A stretch of 64,000 nucleotides of DNA, taken from NCBI GenBank assembly GCA_030549495.1, contig JAUIRK010001006.1, forward strand, positions 603,501 to 667,500. The letters run 5' to 3'. Below, one piece after another: positions 33,300 through 44,214 of this stretch. Numbering within the stretch: position 1 is the stretch's first letter; each line of letters starts with the position of its first letter. The translations under genes were made by a program, and so were the position numbers. The notes under the pieces were generated by a model. The model saw only the letters and a list, made by a program, of their open reading frames with translations. It ran no database searches and was not told where the DNA came from. This DNA is from Nectonema munidae (Eukaryota > Nematomorpha > Nectonematoida > Nectonematidae).

Positions 33300-33468
33300 A
33301 AACTCGAGCTCTCTTCTCTCATTCAATCTCTCTTCTCTCATTCAATCTCTCTTTTCTCATTCAAGCTCTCTTCTCTCATTCAAACTCTCTTCTCTCACTC
33401 AAGCTCTCTTCTCTTATTCAAGCTTCCTTCTCTTGTTCAAGCTCTTCTATCTCATTCATCTCTCTAAT
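33300..33468 (+). repeat. 19-bp pyrimidine minisatellite
   Basis: Eight or so units of CTCTCTTCTCTCATTCAA type with ATTCAA at 33321, 33340 and 33359, a 19-bp period, inside TIKI intron 2. The open frame across it is low-complexity and not coding. Confidence 0.85.
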
Positions 33469-34700
33469 TTGTATTTTTAGATTTAAATTAAGAATTATTT
33501 TAACTCATTAGAAACTAGTTTTTAGTGGAATATAAGTTCAATATTTTCAGAACCCTTTTTCATGATACCAAAGTTCAGCTATTCAAATTAATCACAGAGA
33601 TTTTTGGTGAAAATTTAGTTCCAATCAATACATAAAACATTTTGCAAAAATGAAAATTTGTTTATGTTTTTAAATGAGAGAAAAATAGTTTTCAATCATT
33701 ACAATGTTATATGAATGAATATTGTCAGACTCGTGTTAAAATTTTTTTTTCAACAAAGGTCACTTTCTTTATCAGTGCGTTTGTTACATTTTGTAATATT
33801 TGAAAACTTTAATTTTTTCAAGTCAAGAAATTTTTTTCAATAGCTATTTGAGAAAGAATATTTTAACTAGCTATTCAGTTTAAAAGCAAAAATACTCTAT
33901 TTGTTTATTTGAGCAGAGATATTTTTTATAATGTTCGATTGTTAAATTTTGTAAGTAACACTATATATAATTAATTAAATCATTTTTTTATGAAAATTTG
34001 TTGATTATTATAATAAAAATATAATATCGAAACAAAATGTTTCAGATGTTAAAAATGTACTTGATTTATTTTTGACAGCGTTTAATAAGTTAGTTTCTAT
34101 ATGTGTAACTATTTTTTTCTCTTGAACGGGTTCTCCAAATTGCAGCCCTCAGTATTCCAAAATGTAGCCTGCAGCTTCTTTTGAAAAATTGTCCATTTTT
34201 GCATCTTTTGAATCATAGAAAATTTAAAAGAAGGAACTAGTACTGTCACTCATGAATGGCACCTTACATTAGTTATTGAAAATACTCACCTTAACACATT
34301 TTAAACATATTTTATGAAAAATGTTTATGCTTTATATAAAAATACCATATATTTTACGCATGAATAATGAGTTTTTAACAGATAGACTAATAATAAATGA
34401 TAATAGTGAATTTGTATAAGAAAAATAAAATAAAGAAAATTGTTAATCTAATATACTAAGATTAACAATATAAACAATAAACTCATTGTATAACGACGTA
34501 CAATTATGCTAAGTTAGTTAGTTAATTTGTTAACTTCTCAGTAATTGTTTTAGGGGGTAATTATCCAACGGGTAGGTGTGTTAAAGGGAGAAGGGATTAT
34601 TTGTCCTTGACTCTCAAGAAAGTTGAGGTAAGAGTGCTGAGAGAAAAGTTCTAACGACTTGAGAGTTCTGGTCCTGACAATAATTTTCGCGGTAATACCT
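33469..34700. other. TIKI intron 2, no further feature seen
   Basis: AT-rich intronic sequence with no recognised element or exon. Confidence 0.45.
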
Positions 34701-34706
34701 CTTTAG

Positions 34707-34998
34707 GTTGTGAAGTCTTTGAAAAGAATGTTAGGAGATTTGGAAGCTGGCTATGTGGGCGAAGATATTAACTTTCAGCATCTGGTTGAGAAGTATGAAG
34801 AAGAGAAGATTGAGAGTATGTATAATTTGACCCTGGACTCGAGTTTCGCAAGTCCTTTGCCTCTCGTTGGCAATGCCCAAGAAATAAAGGCGTTTCACCA
34901 TTCCCTCTTCGTGAAAAGAGATTCCGTGATTGCCGACAAAATTATGAGCATTTTGTCTAAAGAGAATTCAAAATCCTTTTCTTTCTTCGTCGGAGCAG
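34707..34998 (+). CDS. TIKI/TraB-family metalloprotease, third exon seen
   Basis: Acceptor ATACCTCTTTAG, donor GCAG|GTAAGA. It encodes VVKSLKRMLGDLEAGYVGED, then FQHLVEKYEEEKIESMYNLT, a segment around the predicted product-binding half, and ends SFFVGAG. The last residues are the start of the second GxxH metal site, which is split by the intron: the final base G joins the next exon to complete Gly, followed by His. Family relatives read FFFAFGAGHF at this place. Confidence 0.85.
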
Positions 34999-34999
34999 G

Positions 35000-36570
35000 T
35001 AAGAAAACTATTCCAAAAAAAATAATTTCATTTTTAATACTATTCTCAATCTACAAATATTTATTTTTTCCATTTTAACAGTAAATTATTATTACTTTTT
35101 TTAAGATTTTTTTTACCATTGGTTGTTATTTTAAGCTATGCTAAACTAACAAATAGCAAGATATTAAAACATAAAAACTTAAATATTACAATACACGTTA
35201 TTATAAATTTTCTTATTTATAAATCCCAGTTATTATAAATCCATCTTTTAAGGCCCTCACAAGACCGAATCGCTCCACATGGGAAAAATTTGGGTGGCGC
35301 CCAAGGCTAAAAATTTTAATGGGGTCCAGAGCTAAAGATTTAGTGATGCTTTGTTCACTGAATACGCTCAGTTCATCTGTTATGAAGAAAAATAATCTTA
35401 CAAAATGAATGACAGGTTTTGTCATATTATACAATTAAATCAATTAAATAACAGGATAAACTTTTAAAAGTTTACTCTCATTGCTAGCAATCGACGTGTA
35501 TACTCTTTTTCAAAATAAAGAAAGATTCAAATTCATCAATTTTCGTTTGAAATTTTATTTTATATGTTTTTGGAGAATAATTTTTTCGTTAAGCACTGCA
35601 TACATAAATCAAAGAATTATTGCGCGTGTAATATTTCAGTTATTAAGTACTTAGGTAAAAAGGATACTTCACATAAATTTCGAAGAAGGTGTTCGTATAC
35701 TTAGGCGTATGTGCTATTTTCAAGTAGTGGATTATCTTCCATTGCACAACGCGTTTGAGCAGTCCTTCTCAACTAGGGAGGAATTCCCTTAATAGCTTCT
35801 TTATTAGGAGTCCTACAAACCCTCAAACTCTAAATAAGGAGATCAGAAGAGATAAAACTATCAATATTTTTATTTAAACATAAAAATCAAGCAGCATTAT
35901 TATTTATTATTAAATGTGACTTATTCCACTATAAAAATATTATATATATATGTCCAGTGGCATTCAATCAGGGGGCATAGCCCCTTTTTAAAATGAAGTG
36001 CCCATCTTATGTATGTATTTTTTCGCTTTCCAGTTTATTTGAAATAGAAGTATATTAGGAATTCAATTTAACACAAATCATCTTTTCATTAATAATAACC
36101 ACGTGGTGATGATAATTATTTTAAAAGTACCCCCCCCCCCCCCTCTAAAATTTTTAAAGCCCCACCCCCTAACATCACTTTCTGAATGTGCTGTTGTGTG
36201 GACAAGGTGGCCTCCAATGGTCTTGACAGAAGATACACTTGTAATATTATCATTATTTATATTCGAGAACAAGATTAAAAAATCATGTCGTGAAAAATTA
36301 GATATGTATCATAATTGTATGTACTTTTGTGTTGTATATACGTATAAATATATGGAATAATATTCTTGTTATACATATTTGGAGAGGTTACATACCATAA
36401 TTGCATTATTTCCTAATGAATCTACTACTTTATAATTGAATTAATTAATATATCTTTTATAAAATCAATACAAAAACATAAGAGGAATTTTAATAAATGC
36501 AATTAAGCTGACCAGTGAACAAAGATATGAAAAGCTTTCATTCTAAATATAATTATACATGTATCAATGT
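35000..36570. other. TIKI intron 3, with a possible element end
   Basis: Mostly plain AT-rich intron. At 35955 CAGTGGCATTCAATCAGGGG followed by GCATAGCCCC looks like a hAT-type MITE terminus, and a C-run with a matching G-run flavour occurs at 36130-36170. The partner end was not defined. Confidence 0.35.
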
Positions 36571-36580
36571 ATTTTTATAG

Positions 36581-36678
36581 GACACTTAATCAACTCAAAT
36601 GGCGTAATTTTTACCCTCAAACGACACAAGTACAACATCGCTAAAGTTTGCAAAGTGGCAGGCTTTTCATTCAAGTAA
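36581..36678 (+). CDS. TIKI/TraB-family metalloprotease, last exon
   Basis: Acceptor GTATTTTTATAG. Reads GHLINSNGVIFTLKRHKYNI then AKVCKVAGFSFK and TAA at 36676-36678. It completes the second GxxH motif (GAGH). The four exons in the window give 325 residues from the Met at 25805. Vertebrate TIKI proteins are near 500 residues with a long C-terminal tail and hydrophobic anchor; this one ends about 30 residues after GAGH, as bacterial TraB/GumN-like proteins do. Either the tail is absent in this lineage, an alternative exon exists, or the gene copy is shortened. All exon phases agree, which argues for a working gene. Confidence 0.8.
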
Positions 36679-36816
36679 AGAGCATCTTATATACATTCTT
36701 TCAATGGCTGAGCGTACTGACTTATTTAGTATTCATTATTTGGAATCAAGTGTTGTACTTATACGGACCACACAGGAGCAAGCATGTTACATGAAGAGTT
36801 TTGGCTTGCACTAAAC

Positions 36817-37118
36817 CAGGGATTCCCAACCTGGGATACATGTACCACCAGTGGTACATTTGCACTCTTAAGGGGGTTCATTTATTTTAAGGAAAAGAGT
36901 AGGATTTATATTACCTATCTGTTAATGTCAAACGTAACAGATACAAAAGTTTTGTATCGGAGATTACATTCTAAACACAAAACATCGTGGAAACATAAAT
37001 CAAGCACTTTTGACAGAAATTTTTTCTTAGTGTTATTTTGGGTTTTAAAATTTAAAGGGTACACATATTTTTTTAGCTATGCTAGTGGCACATTTAAAAA
37101 AAAGGTTGGGAACCCCTG
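36817..37118. mobile_element. 302-bp hAT-type MITE
   Basis: Begins CAGGGATTCCCAACCTGGG and ends GGTTGGGAACCCCTG, inverted repeats of each other with the look of Charlie-like hAT termini. A palindromic ACCACCAGTGGT lies inside the left end. No coding content. Flanking octamers (CACTAAAC and AAAGCTAT) do not match, so the target duplication has decayed or the ends are slightly shifted. Confidence 0.7.
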
Positions 37119-37690
37119 AAAGCTATATTTATTTAAAATACAAACAAATACACCGTAAAAATGAAACAGAACTAGATATTAAATCTAAAGATAGAGAGAG
37201 AGCCCATTAAATGATATCCCGTACATTAAAAATTAAAAAGTGCATGAATAGTCAGTGCGAAGATAAAAATTATTTTGATTGAAAAAAAGTCTTTTTCAAT
37301 GTGTTAAGAATCAAAGTTAAGGAATTAAGTTTCGCCTCAAAATGTCTTTAAAATGCGCTAAAAATTCTTTAAGGGCAAAAAATTTCAACGCTAAACCCAT
37401 TTTCTCTAAGCATATTTTACAAGCATTGATTTTTTTCTCTAATTTGCATATAAGTATAATTATAAAGCATGTAAACTACTGACTAATGGGTAATTAATTA
37501 ATTTTAGAGATAATAACTCTCAACAGGATCCTTTAACGCGCGTAATTAGTCCCATAACTGTCAATGATTTGATTATTTAAAATTCATTAGAAGCAAAGCA
37601 TATATGTTCTTCCATTGTCAAGTGTACTAACTCTTTAAAAATAGGGTATAAAAGGAAAAGAGTTTAATTAATGTATGCATATGCATGTGC
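37119..37690. other. No gene seen
   Basis: AT-rich sequence downstream of the TIKI gene; no recognised feature. Confidence 0.4.
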
Positions 37691-37699
37691 GTGCATGTA

Positions 37700-39480
37700 T
37701 AGGTAGGATGTGTTGAATGTAATTTGCTAGGTGTATATAGATAGTAGCTGGAATTTTTGTAGGAAAAATACTTTTGTGAGCAAGAGTGCTATCGTTTGTA
37801 TATTCGTATAGATGTTGCGATTATAGTGTTCATGAGTTATTTCAGTTTTAGATATTTTGCACAAATAGGCGTGTATATATTGGTGCACTTGATGGAAGTG
37901 AGGCCTTTCTTGAGAGGCAGTGCAAAGTATTTTGGTGTTTTCAGAGTTAAATTTGTGGTTTGGTGAATTTAATCTTGCTTTACGTTTATGTTTTTTGAAA
38001 AAGCTAGTGCTCCTCTATCAATCGTTTGGTTCGGGAATGTGTTGTCTCTAAGTATTTGTTTTACTTTTTTCATTAAGTTTTGTCTCTTGCTTCAGGGTGC
38101 GTGCAAAAAGGGATGTGCAAACGTAAAGTTTTTGTAAAGTGAATTATTTGATAGCAAGTCCAAGTATCTGTGTGTGTTTATAAAAGCTTAGTGATATATT
38201 TGATTATATTTTTTTAATTGGCAATATAGAAAAGCTAGTCTATTTCTACCGCGAATTTTAATAAGAGGGAGGGGCGAGAATTGTCTGTGTTGTGAAAGTC
38301 TGTGGTTTTTTAGTGTTGATTGCATAAAAATATCATCAAAATAAAGCAATGGTTTGAATTTGTTTAATAAAATTACCACAGGCGAATCTTTGAATTTATT
38401 TTCAAGAATGGTTATAGCCTACGAGGTAGGAAGGAAGGCAAGTGAAGAGAGATACAACATCAAAAATAACTAGGCTTTTGTTGTCTAAGATTTCAACATG
38501 ATGGATTTTTTTGTGAGTTTTTGAGAATTATGGATTGAAGATTTATTGAGAATAGTGAAATTCAGGAGCAAGTTATTTTACTTGGAGTATGTTATTTTGA
38601 TTTGTGTGAAGTACTTATATCTCTTTGGTTGACTTATTTTTTGGGTAAATGAAAGAAGATTGGCGTTCATACTTGTTATTTTTCTAGGTTTGTTTGTCCA
38701 ACAAATTCTCAATTCTTTTATGCCGCTTTGGTGTCTAGATTGACGAAGGAGCCACTTTTTTCAGCAGTGCATATTCTAGTTTTGTCGTTTTTTAAAGTTT
38801 GTAGGCAGATATTTTGATCAAGAGTTACGTTTTTATGTTTACGTCCATTGTAATATTTAAGTTTTGATACAGTTGGTGGTGTCTAATGGTATCTTCTTTT
38901 TTTCTATATTTATACAATTAAATTCTCAAGTTTGATACAAATGACTTATTATTAAATATTATAGTTGATACATGCTCTAGCTGCCCAACAATTAGCTTGG
39001 TATTCTTCGGAAAATTTGGCTTTTCATTGAGCAGCATTAGTTTGGAATCGTGTTTCTTGTTCAGTTTTGTGCTGTTTAATTTGGTTCTATCTGCATGTAG
39101 ATAGATAGAAGTGTCTTTGTCGACCAATAATTCAAAATTCAATGTTACTTGGTATCTATTTTGAGATAAATAGATACCATTCATCCTGATTCAGAAGCTG
39201 ATATATTTAAAAAAAATAAACTTACAAGTTTTTATTGTGCAGTGATGATAAAACTTGTAAACATTTATATATAGTTTTTGCATTTGAATTCTTTAGGAAA
39301 GTAAACTTGGTTATGAATAGAGATGTTTTAATTTTTATAGGTGAACGAGTGGAGCTAATTTTTAGGATAGATTTCTTTAGTTGTCTATAAGCTTGAGTAC
39401 AACCACACAAAAGTTTATTATTAACACGAGTCATAAAAACATCCATACTTGTAAAAAGGTATGAAGTAAGCAATAAGAGT
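37700..39480 (-). pseudogene. Decayed retroelement, possibly Penelope-like
   Basis: Minus-strand pieces of coding-like sequence in changing frames. Around 38430-38480 a stretch resembling LVIFDVVSLFTCLP can be read, close to the FDVxSLFTxIP block of Penelope-like reverse transcriptases. Nearby frames (38188-38379 and 38918-39184) have retroelement-like composition. A preceding 83-residue stretch at 39222-39473 may be its N-terminal side. The element is heavily decayed and the family call is tentative. Confidence 0.35.
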
Positions 39481-39767
39481 ATTTTTAAGATATGTAATGG
39501 GATTCCTAACGTCTATTCTTGTGAATGAAAGATTCAAAGCATGCAAACAATGCACAAATCTGGCATTTCAAAACTACTACAAGGGTCCAGTGACAAATGC
39601 CTGTCTTTAAAATGCTCGGCCGCGCAAGCCATTTGTGCACACTGTTTCCTTAAAGAAACATTACATATTAAATATTATACTTAAAAAAATTATTATTTTC
39701 AACATTTATTATTATATTTGATTTTGCAGTATTATATTCGCTCCATAGAAAAATAATTTTATCGTGT

Positions 39768-39948
39768 TGGTTGGTTGGTTTGAGATATCAAAGCACTTTC
39801 AGCCGTAAGGCTATATGCTCGCATTATGCTTAAGATGGTTAATCACAGTTTTTGTGAATTTGTTTTTAGAGTTGGGAGCCTTGGGGATCGAACCCCTGAC
39901 CGTCAACTGTTAAGCTGAGAGGTACACCCTAACAACCATTGAGGCTCA
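39768..39948 (-). mobile_element. tRNA-derived SINE with 11-bp target duplication
   Basis: The minus strand starts TGAGCCTCAATGG and within 75 bases carries GGGGTTCGATCCCC, a perfect RNA polymerase III B box in a T-arm stem, followed by AAGGCTC, which pairs with the opening GAGCCTC at six of seven positions like an acceptor stem. A ~110-bp unrelated body follows, ending in an AACC repeat tail. The unit is flanked by TTTTATCGTGT on both sides (39757-39767 and 39949-39959), a perfect target duplication made by LINE-type integration. Confidence 0.85.
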
Positions 39949-39959
39949 TTTTATCGTGT

Positions 39960-40340
39960 ATAATTTTTTTAAAGTTTTTTTATAATGAATAAATCTATAA
40001 TTTAATTAAAAAAAATCTTTAAAATCTTTTTATCTTCATTTTATTTTTATTAGAGAAATATATTTTAATTTTATACTTTGTTTCGTTTTCCTATCGAATA
40101 TTATTTACTGCATAAAATAAAACAAAAAGTACAAAAATTTGAATATTTTCTACATATTATCATATTCTGATAGTTGGAATAGAAAAAAATATTTTTGAAA
40201 ATATTATTTTATAATGTTTCTTTTTGGATGTTCTTTTTATAATGTTCTTTTTTATAATTTAAAGGAACATTGGGAGGATAACTGTAGAAATAACAGGTAT
40301 ATATGTGATCAAATACTTTTTTTCTTCTTTCAGCCTTAGA
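39960..40340. other. No gene seen
   Basis: AT-rich sequence between the SINE and the piggyBac remnant. Confidence 0.4.
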
Positions 40341-40344
40341 TAAA

Positions 40345-40850
40345 ATTGGGCGATTATCTTTTTGAAAATATAATTAATGACCTGGAGTTTAAAGAAAAAA
40401 TATAACTATTTTTATTCCTCCTCCAACAAATGGTGAAAAGTTAGATATTGAATCTGGAAATGAAGGAGATAATGATCTCTAATGATTTACCAGGATATAT
40501 TCTTAGAACTCCAGCACAGCTTCAAAATAAGAATGAAAGATTTCTACAAATAAGGCACAAACAAGAAAAGGTACTTTTTGAAAAAATTAATAATTAATGA
40601 TCAGAACCACACAATTTTAAATATCAAACGAAGAATCAAAAATCAATGAAGATTTAGATTCATGATAAGATTACTTTAATATTATTTTAGACCAAAGAAG
40701 TTAGAAGTCAAGTTTTGTTAGTGTTATTGAAATTTTACTTGCTTCTTCCTTTCTTGGAATTTCGAGGCGAAGAGATATTTTGTCAAAAAATACTTTAAGA
40801 TGCAATTATTCGATTTCGTAAGCTATTTCAAGATATTTTCATCTTTACAC
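40345..40850 (+). pseudogene. piggyBac-like transposase, N-terminal remnant
   Basis: Plus-strand pieces recall PGBD2/3-like transposases: an acidic lead-in with INDLEFKEK, then NDLPGYILRTPAQLQNK (family pattern LPGxxLRAxAE), and further on SFLGISRRRDI followed by IRFRKLFQDIF (family pattern PRRxMFWE ... RxRFxEIxxxLH). Several frame breaks are present, and the sequence is cut off at about 40852 where CACTGACGGATTTAAGGG begins. No catalytic Asp region remains. It is not next to any of the TTAA elements. Confidence 0.4.
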
Positions 40851-40851
40851 T

Positions 40852-40900
40852 CACTGACGGATTTAAGGGGGGGGGGGGGGTGGAACCGGCATACGCCCCT
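40852..40900 (+). mobile_element. hAT-type element terminus with G/C runs
   Basis: CACTGACGGATTTAAGG is followed by about fourteen G and then CATACGCCCCTCCC. This is the common layout of small hAT-type element ends (CAGTGGCGGATTTAGGGGG). The partner end was not located. Confidence 0.4.
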
Positions 40901-41017
40901 CCCAGAATTGCATTGCCGATTGCTTGAAAATTTTTCTTGATCTAATTCTTTTCGTATAACTCGAATCTAAAAAATGATTTCTGCAACTCGTTTTTTAGAT
41001 TCAATCTTTCTCTAAAG

Positions 41018-43090
41018 CAGTGGTTCTTAACCTTTTTTCTATAATTCCCCATTTTTAGTGAGCGAACTCTTAATTTCCCACCACAGTTATTGTTCACTAA
41101 AAAAATTAATTTTAACCTATTCAGTGTTTAGTGGGTAAATATACATTTTGCTTTTTTGTGTCATTTTACAAACTCGAAATTTTGTTTATATACTAAATTT
41201 ATTTCTTTAAAAAAATTTTTTTTATGAAACATAGTATAAACGTTATCTTCTTTATAAACATATTTTTGTATGATATAATTATTTGAATTAAATTAAAAAC
41301 TATTTGAAGATTATTTTTTTAAAGCAAACGTCATCATGAATATAACATCAAAGCAATAAAGTTAAATTGAAGGCCGATGTATTAAAAAGATGAGGCATTT
41401 CTCATATTTTGATTTGAAGATGCTTGAAAACCCAGACTCGCACAGGTACGTTGAAAGAAATGCAACTAGAAGTGTCAGAGCGGACAAAGCAACGCGAGGA
41501 TACAAGTGATTTTTGTTTGCAAAAACAGTCTTTGCTGATGAGTGATTTATCAAATCAAGAAACTGTTCTATGACGTTCTCCGCTTCTCCTGGAAAGTTAT
41601 TAACTTGGAAACAGAATGGATCTCTTGTTAGCTCGAGTATTGCGTTATTGATCTTGAAGTCAGAGAAATAGCGAATAAACTCGTCCAGAAGCCTGTTGAG
41701 GTAAATGACGATGTTGCTTTTAAGTACGTCGCTGACGCCACCTGCGCTTTCACTGACTCGAGCCAACGTTGGAAAAAACGTTGCACTACGGCCAGTTTCA
41801 AACTTTCCTCGCCAAAGATCAAGTTTCGAGAAGAAAGCGTTTACTTTGTCTCGATGCCCAATTATATTACAATCCGGTCCCAGTAGCTTTCGGTTAAGCT
41901 CATTCAGGTGACTAAACATATCTGCGAGAAATGCCAGCCTGTACTGGAATTCCTTATCAGAAACAATAGTTTTTAAATCTTCTTTATTTCTTTCTTCCAA
42001 GAATTGTGTCACTTCAGGGAGCAAATGCACAAGCGCCTACTCAACATATCGCCTTTTGACAGCCAACGCACAGAAGTGTGGAACAAGAGTCCTTTGTAGT
42101 AGGATTCCAAATCCTGGCCCAACCGTCGAAACAGTCGAGAGTTGAGAGCGCTTGCTTTAACATAATTTACAATCCTAATAGTCGCATCAAGCGTTTCTTT
42201 AAGCGGTTGGGTCATTGTTCTTGACGCAAGCCCTTCTCGATGTATAATACAGTGCTGTGTGACTACCTTAGGATTTTTTTGCTTCACTAGTTGCGCAAAT
42301 CCAGACCTCACACCCAACATAAGAGGAGCTCCATCTGTGCAAACATGGACAAGTTTGTCCCAGTCCAATCCTTCCTTTCAAAAAAATTGTTAACAAGCTG
42401 CATGACATCGACAGCTTGAGTTGTTGTTTCTAGTGAGCGGCAAAATAATAAGTCTTCTTCGATGCTTTGTTTGAAGACGTAACGAAGAAAGACAATTAGT
42501 TGAGACAAATTCGCCACATCCACAGACTCATCTAATTGAATAGCAAAGACAGGAGACGCTTTCACTCTTGCCAAGAGTTGCAACTTGATATTGGACGACA
42601 TATCAAAAATGCGTGACTTAACGGTATCGTTAGATAGAGAAATTTGTTTCATCTTCGCTACTGCAGATTCGCCAAGCAAAATATCAGCACATGAGATGTG
42701 GCACGGCTTTATGAGCGTCTCTGCGATGCTATGTGGTTTCTTTGCCTTTGCTACCAGAAGAGAAACGGCATACGATGAGTGCACGATTGCTCTTGACTCA
42801 GTTTGAAATTTTCCGTCATGGTCCATCTTCATTTTCTTCAAACAGTTTGCTTTTGATTCAAAAAATTGTCTCTTACTGTTAGCAAGCTGAGGGTGTACAT
42901 TGGAGAGATGCATCTTCAGTTGATGAGGCTTCATTGAATCATTACTGAGCGTTTTGTGGCAAATAACGTACTGAGGCAACTGTCCATTGCGTTCTTCAAC
43001 AAACGTGAAACCGTAGTCCATGTACTTGTCATATTTTCTTTTAGCTCTGATTTGTTCATGCTTCACCCTACTTTCATTATTCTCACTCAT
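41018..43090 (-). mobile_element. ZBED5-like hAT element, nearly full transposase
   Basis: The left end CAGTGGTTCTTAACCTTTTT at 41018 is a Charlie-type hAT terminus in the 3' position relative to the minus-strand gene. No matching right end was seen beyond 43090, so that end is lost or diverged. The transposase fills most of the element. Confidence 0.75.
41376..43090 (-). pseudogene. ZBED5-like hAT transposase, two breaks
   Basis: Starts MSENNESRVKHEQIRAKRKY. The BED finger reads PQYVICHKTLSNDSMKPHQL, with Tyr where the first zinc Cys is expected. Then comes the first catalytic Asp in AIQLDESVDVANLSQL, the second in HVCTDGAPLMLGVRSG, the CIIHREGL C-x-x-H box, the VRWLSKGDML RW motif, and the C-terminal YLCESGFSSIFKSKYEKC with the catalytic Glu. 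Three overlapping frames (42308-43090, 42009-42368, 41362-42030) cover it, so there are frame breaks near 42365 and 42020. Otherwise the protein is well preserved at about 570 residues, pointing to a fairly recent insertion. Similar genes have been domesticated in vertebrates, but the breaks argue against that here. Confidence 0.85.
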
Positions 43091-43311
43091 TAATTCTTTT
43101 TTTCTTTATTCGTCTCTATCAAATAGGAAAATTAATCGTTTTTATTTATTAATATTTGAAAGTGATGGAAAAGATAAAATAAATAATGAAAAAAGTTAAT
43201 AGAGATGAAATAGACAACAATTAAAAATTTTATAATACTTTATCTAATAATAATCAAGCTCATGGATCTCATTACATATATTCTCATACATCAAAAATTT
43301 TAATAAAAATT

Positions 43312-43700
43312 AGGGCCGTGAAATTTAAGGACTAATTGATCGATTAATCGTTAATTTATTTTAACGATTAAATTTTCCTTTAATTATTAATCAGATTAAA
43401 TTTTATTTTTGGGACTATCTCAATAAATATAATAGTGGCTAAAGAAGAAAAAATTAATAGATATGAAAGACTTCTTCTCTGGCCAATTACATAATCATTT
43501 TGGTTTAAAATTGTTAGATGAAGATAATATTGAAGATGCTGCCAACGTTTATAAGAAAAAAAGTACACTCCTTAAATTTAATTTTCAAATGAAACATATT
43601 TTGTTAAATTATTTTGTTCGCAAATGTACTGATGTTTTGATTTAATCGAAATTAACTATCAATTAATCGTTAATATAAAAATAAATTAATCGTTACCACC
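43312..43700. mobile_element. Possible hAT MITE with ATTAATCG inverted repeats
   Basis: Left part TAGGGCCGTGAAATTTAAGG with GATCGATTAATCGTTAA, right part CAATTAATCGTTAATAT and AATTAATCGTTACCACCCTTA. The ends are imperfect inverted repeats rich in ATTAATCG, a layout seen in some hAT termini. A 60-codon frame inside is not recognisable. Boundaries are approximate. Confidence 0.4.
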
Positions 43701-44210
43701 CTTAATAAAAATACATAAAATAAAATAATTTTTTTCAAAAATTTTTGGGGTGAGCATAATAAGTTTAAAAATGTTAAAGTGAGGCAAATCGTAAAACAAA
43801 GAGGAATGCTTACGTAAATTTAAATGCAAAGGAAAAAAACTTGATTAAAAGCAAAACAAATGCTTGATAGATCAGCAAAATGATGAAATATGTCAGTGAT
43901 GGGAAAAAGCGAATGAATAAAGTAATAACTTACTAAGGCTCACTCAATGTGTTAGCAATGAGTAGATTGTGAATAAGGAAGCAATCGGTGTTTGGGGTGA
44001 TTACAAAATCTAAAATTGTAAATTAAAAATATGAAACCCCTTTCATTAGTGTAATAATTCTATCTAGATTGCAATAATATCGTTGATTTAAAAAAAAACA
44101 AAAAAACTTTCCCCCTTTTTTTATATTTATATAAGATTTGAAATATTCTATTATAAATTAATAGAAAGGTTTAAAAAAGAAATTTTTTTTACACATTATT
44201 CTAAAATTCT
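43701..44210. other. No gene seen
   Basis: AT-rich spacer before the first of the two abutting hAT-like copies. Confidence 0.4.
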
Positions 44211-44214
44211 AGTA

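Noticed and set aside
33189-33467. 92-codon Ser/Leu-rich frame
   Set aside because: It is a translation of the 19-bp pyrimidine minisatellite.
39870-39948. Functional tRNA gene on the minus strand
   Set aside because: The anticodon loop is one base short, the A box is poor, and the unit continues into a SINE body with a tail and an 11-bp target duplication.
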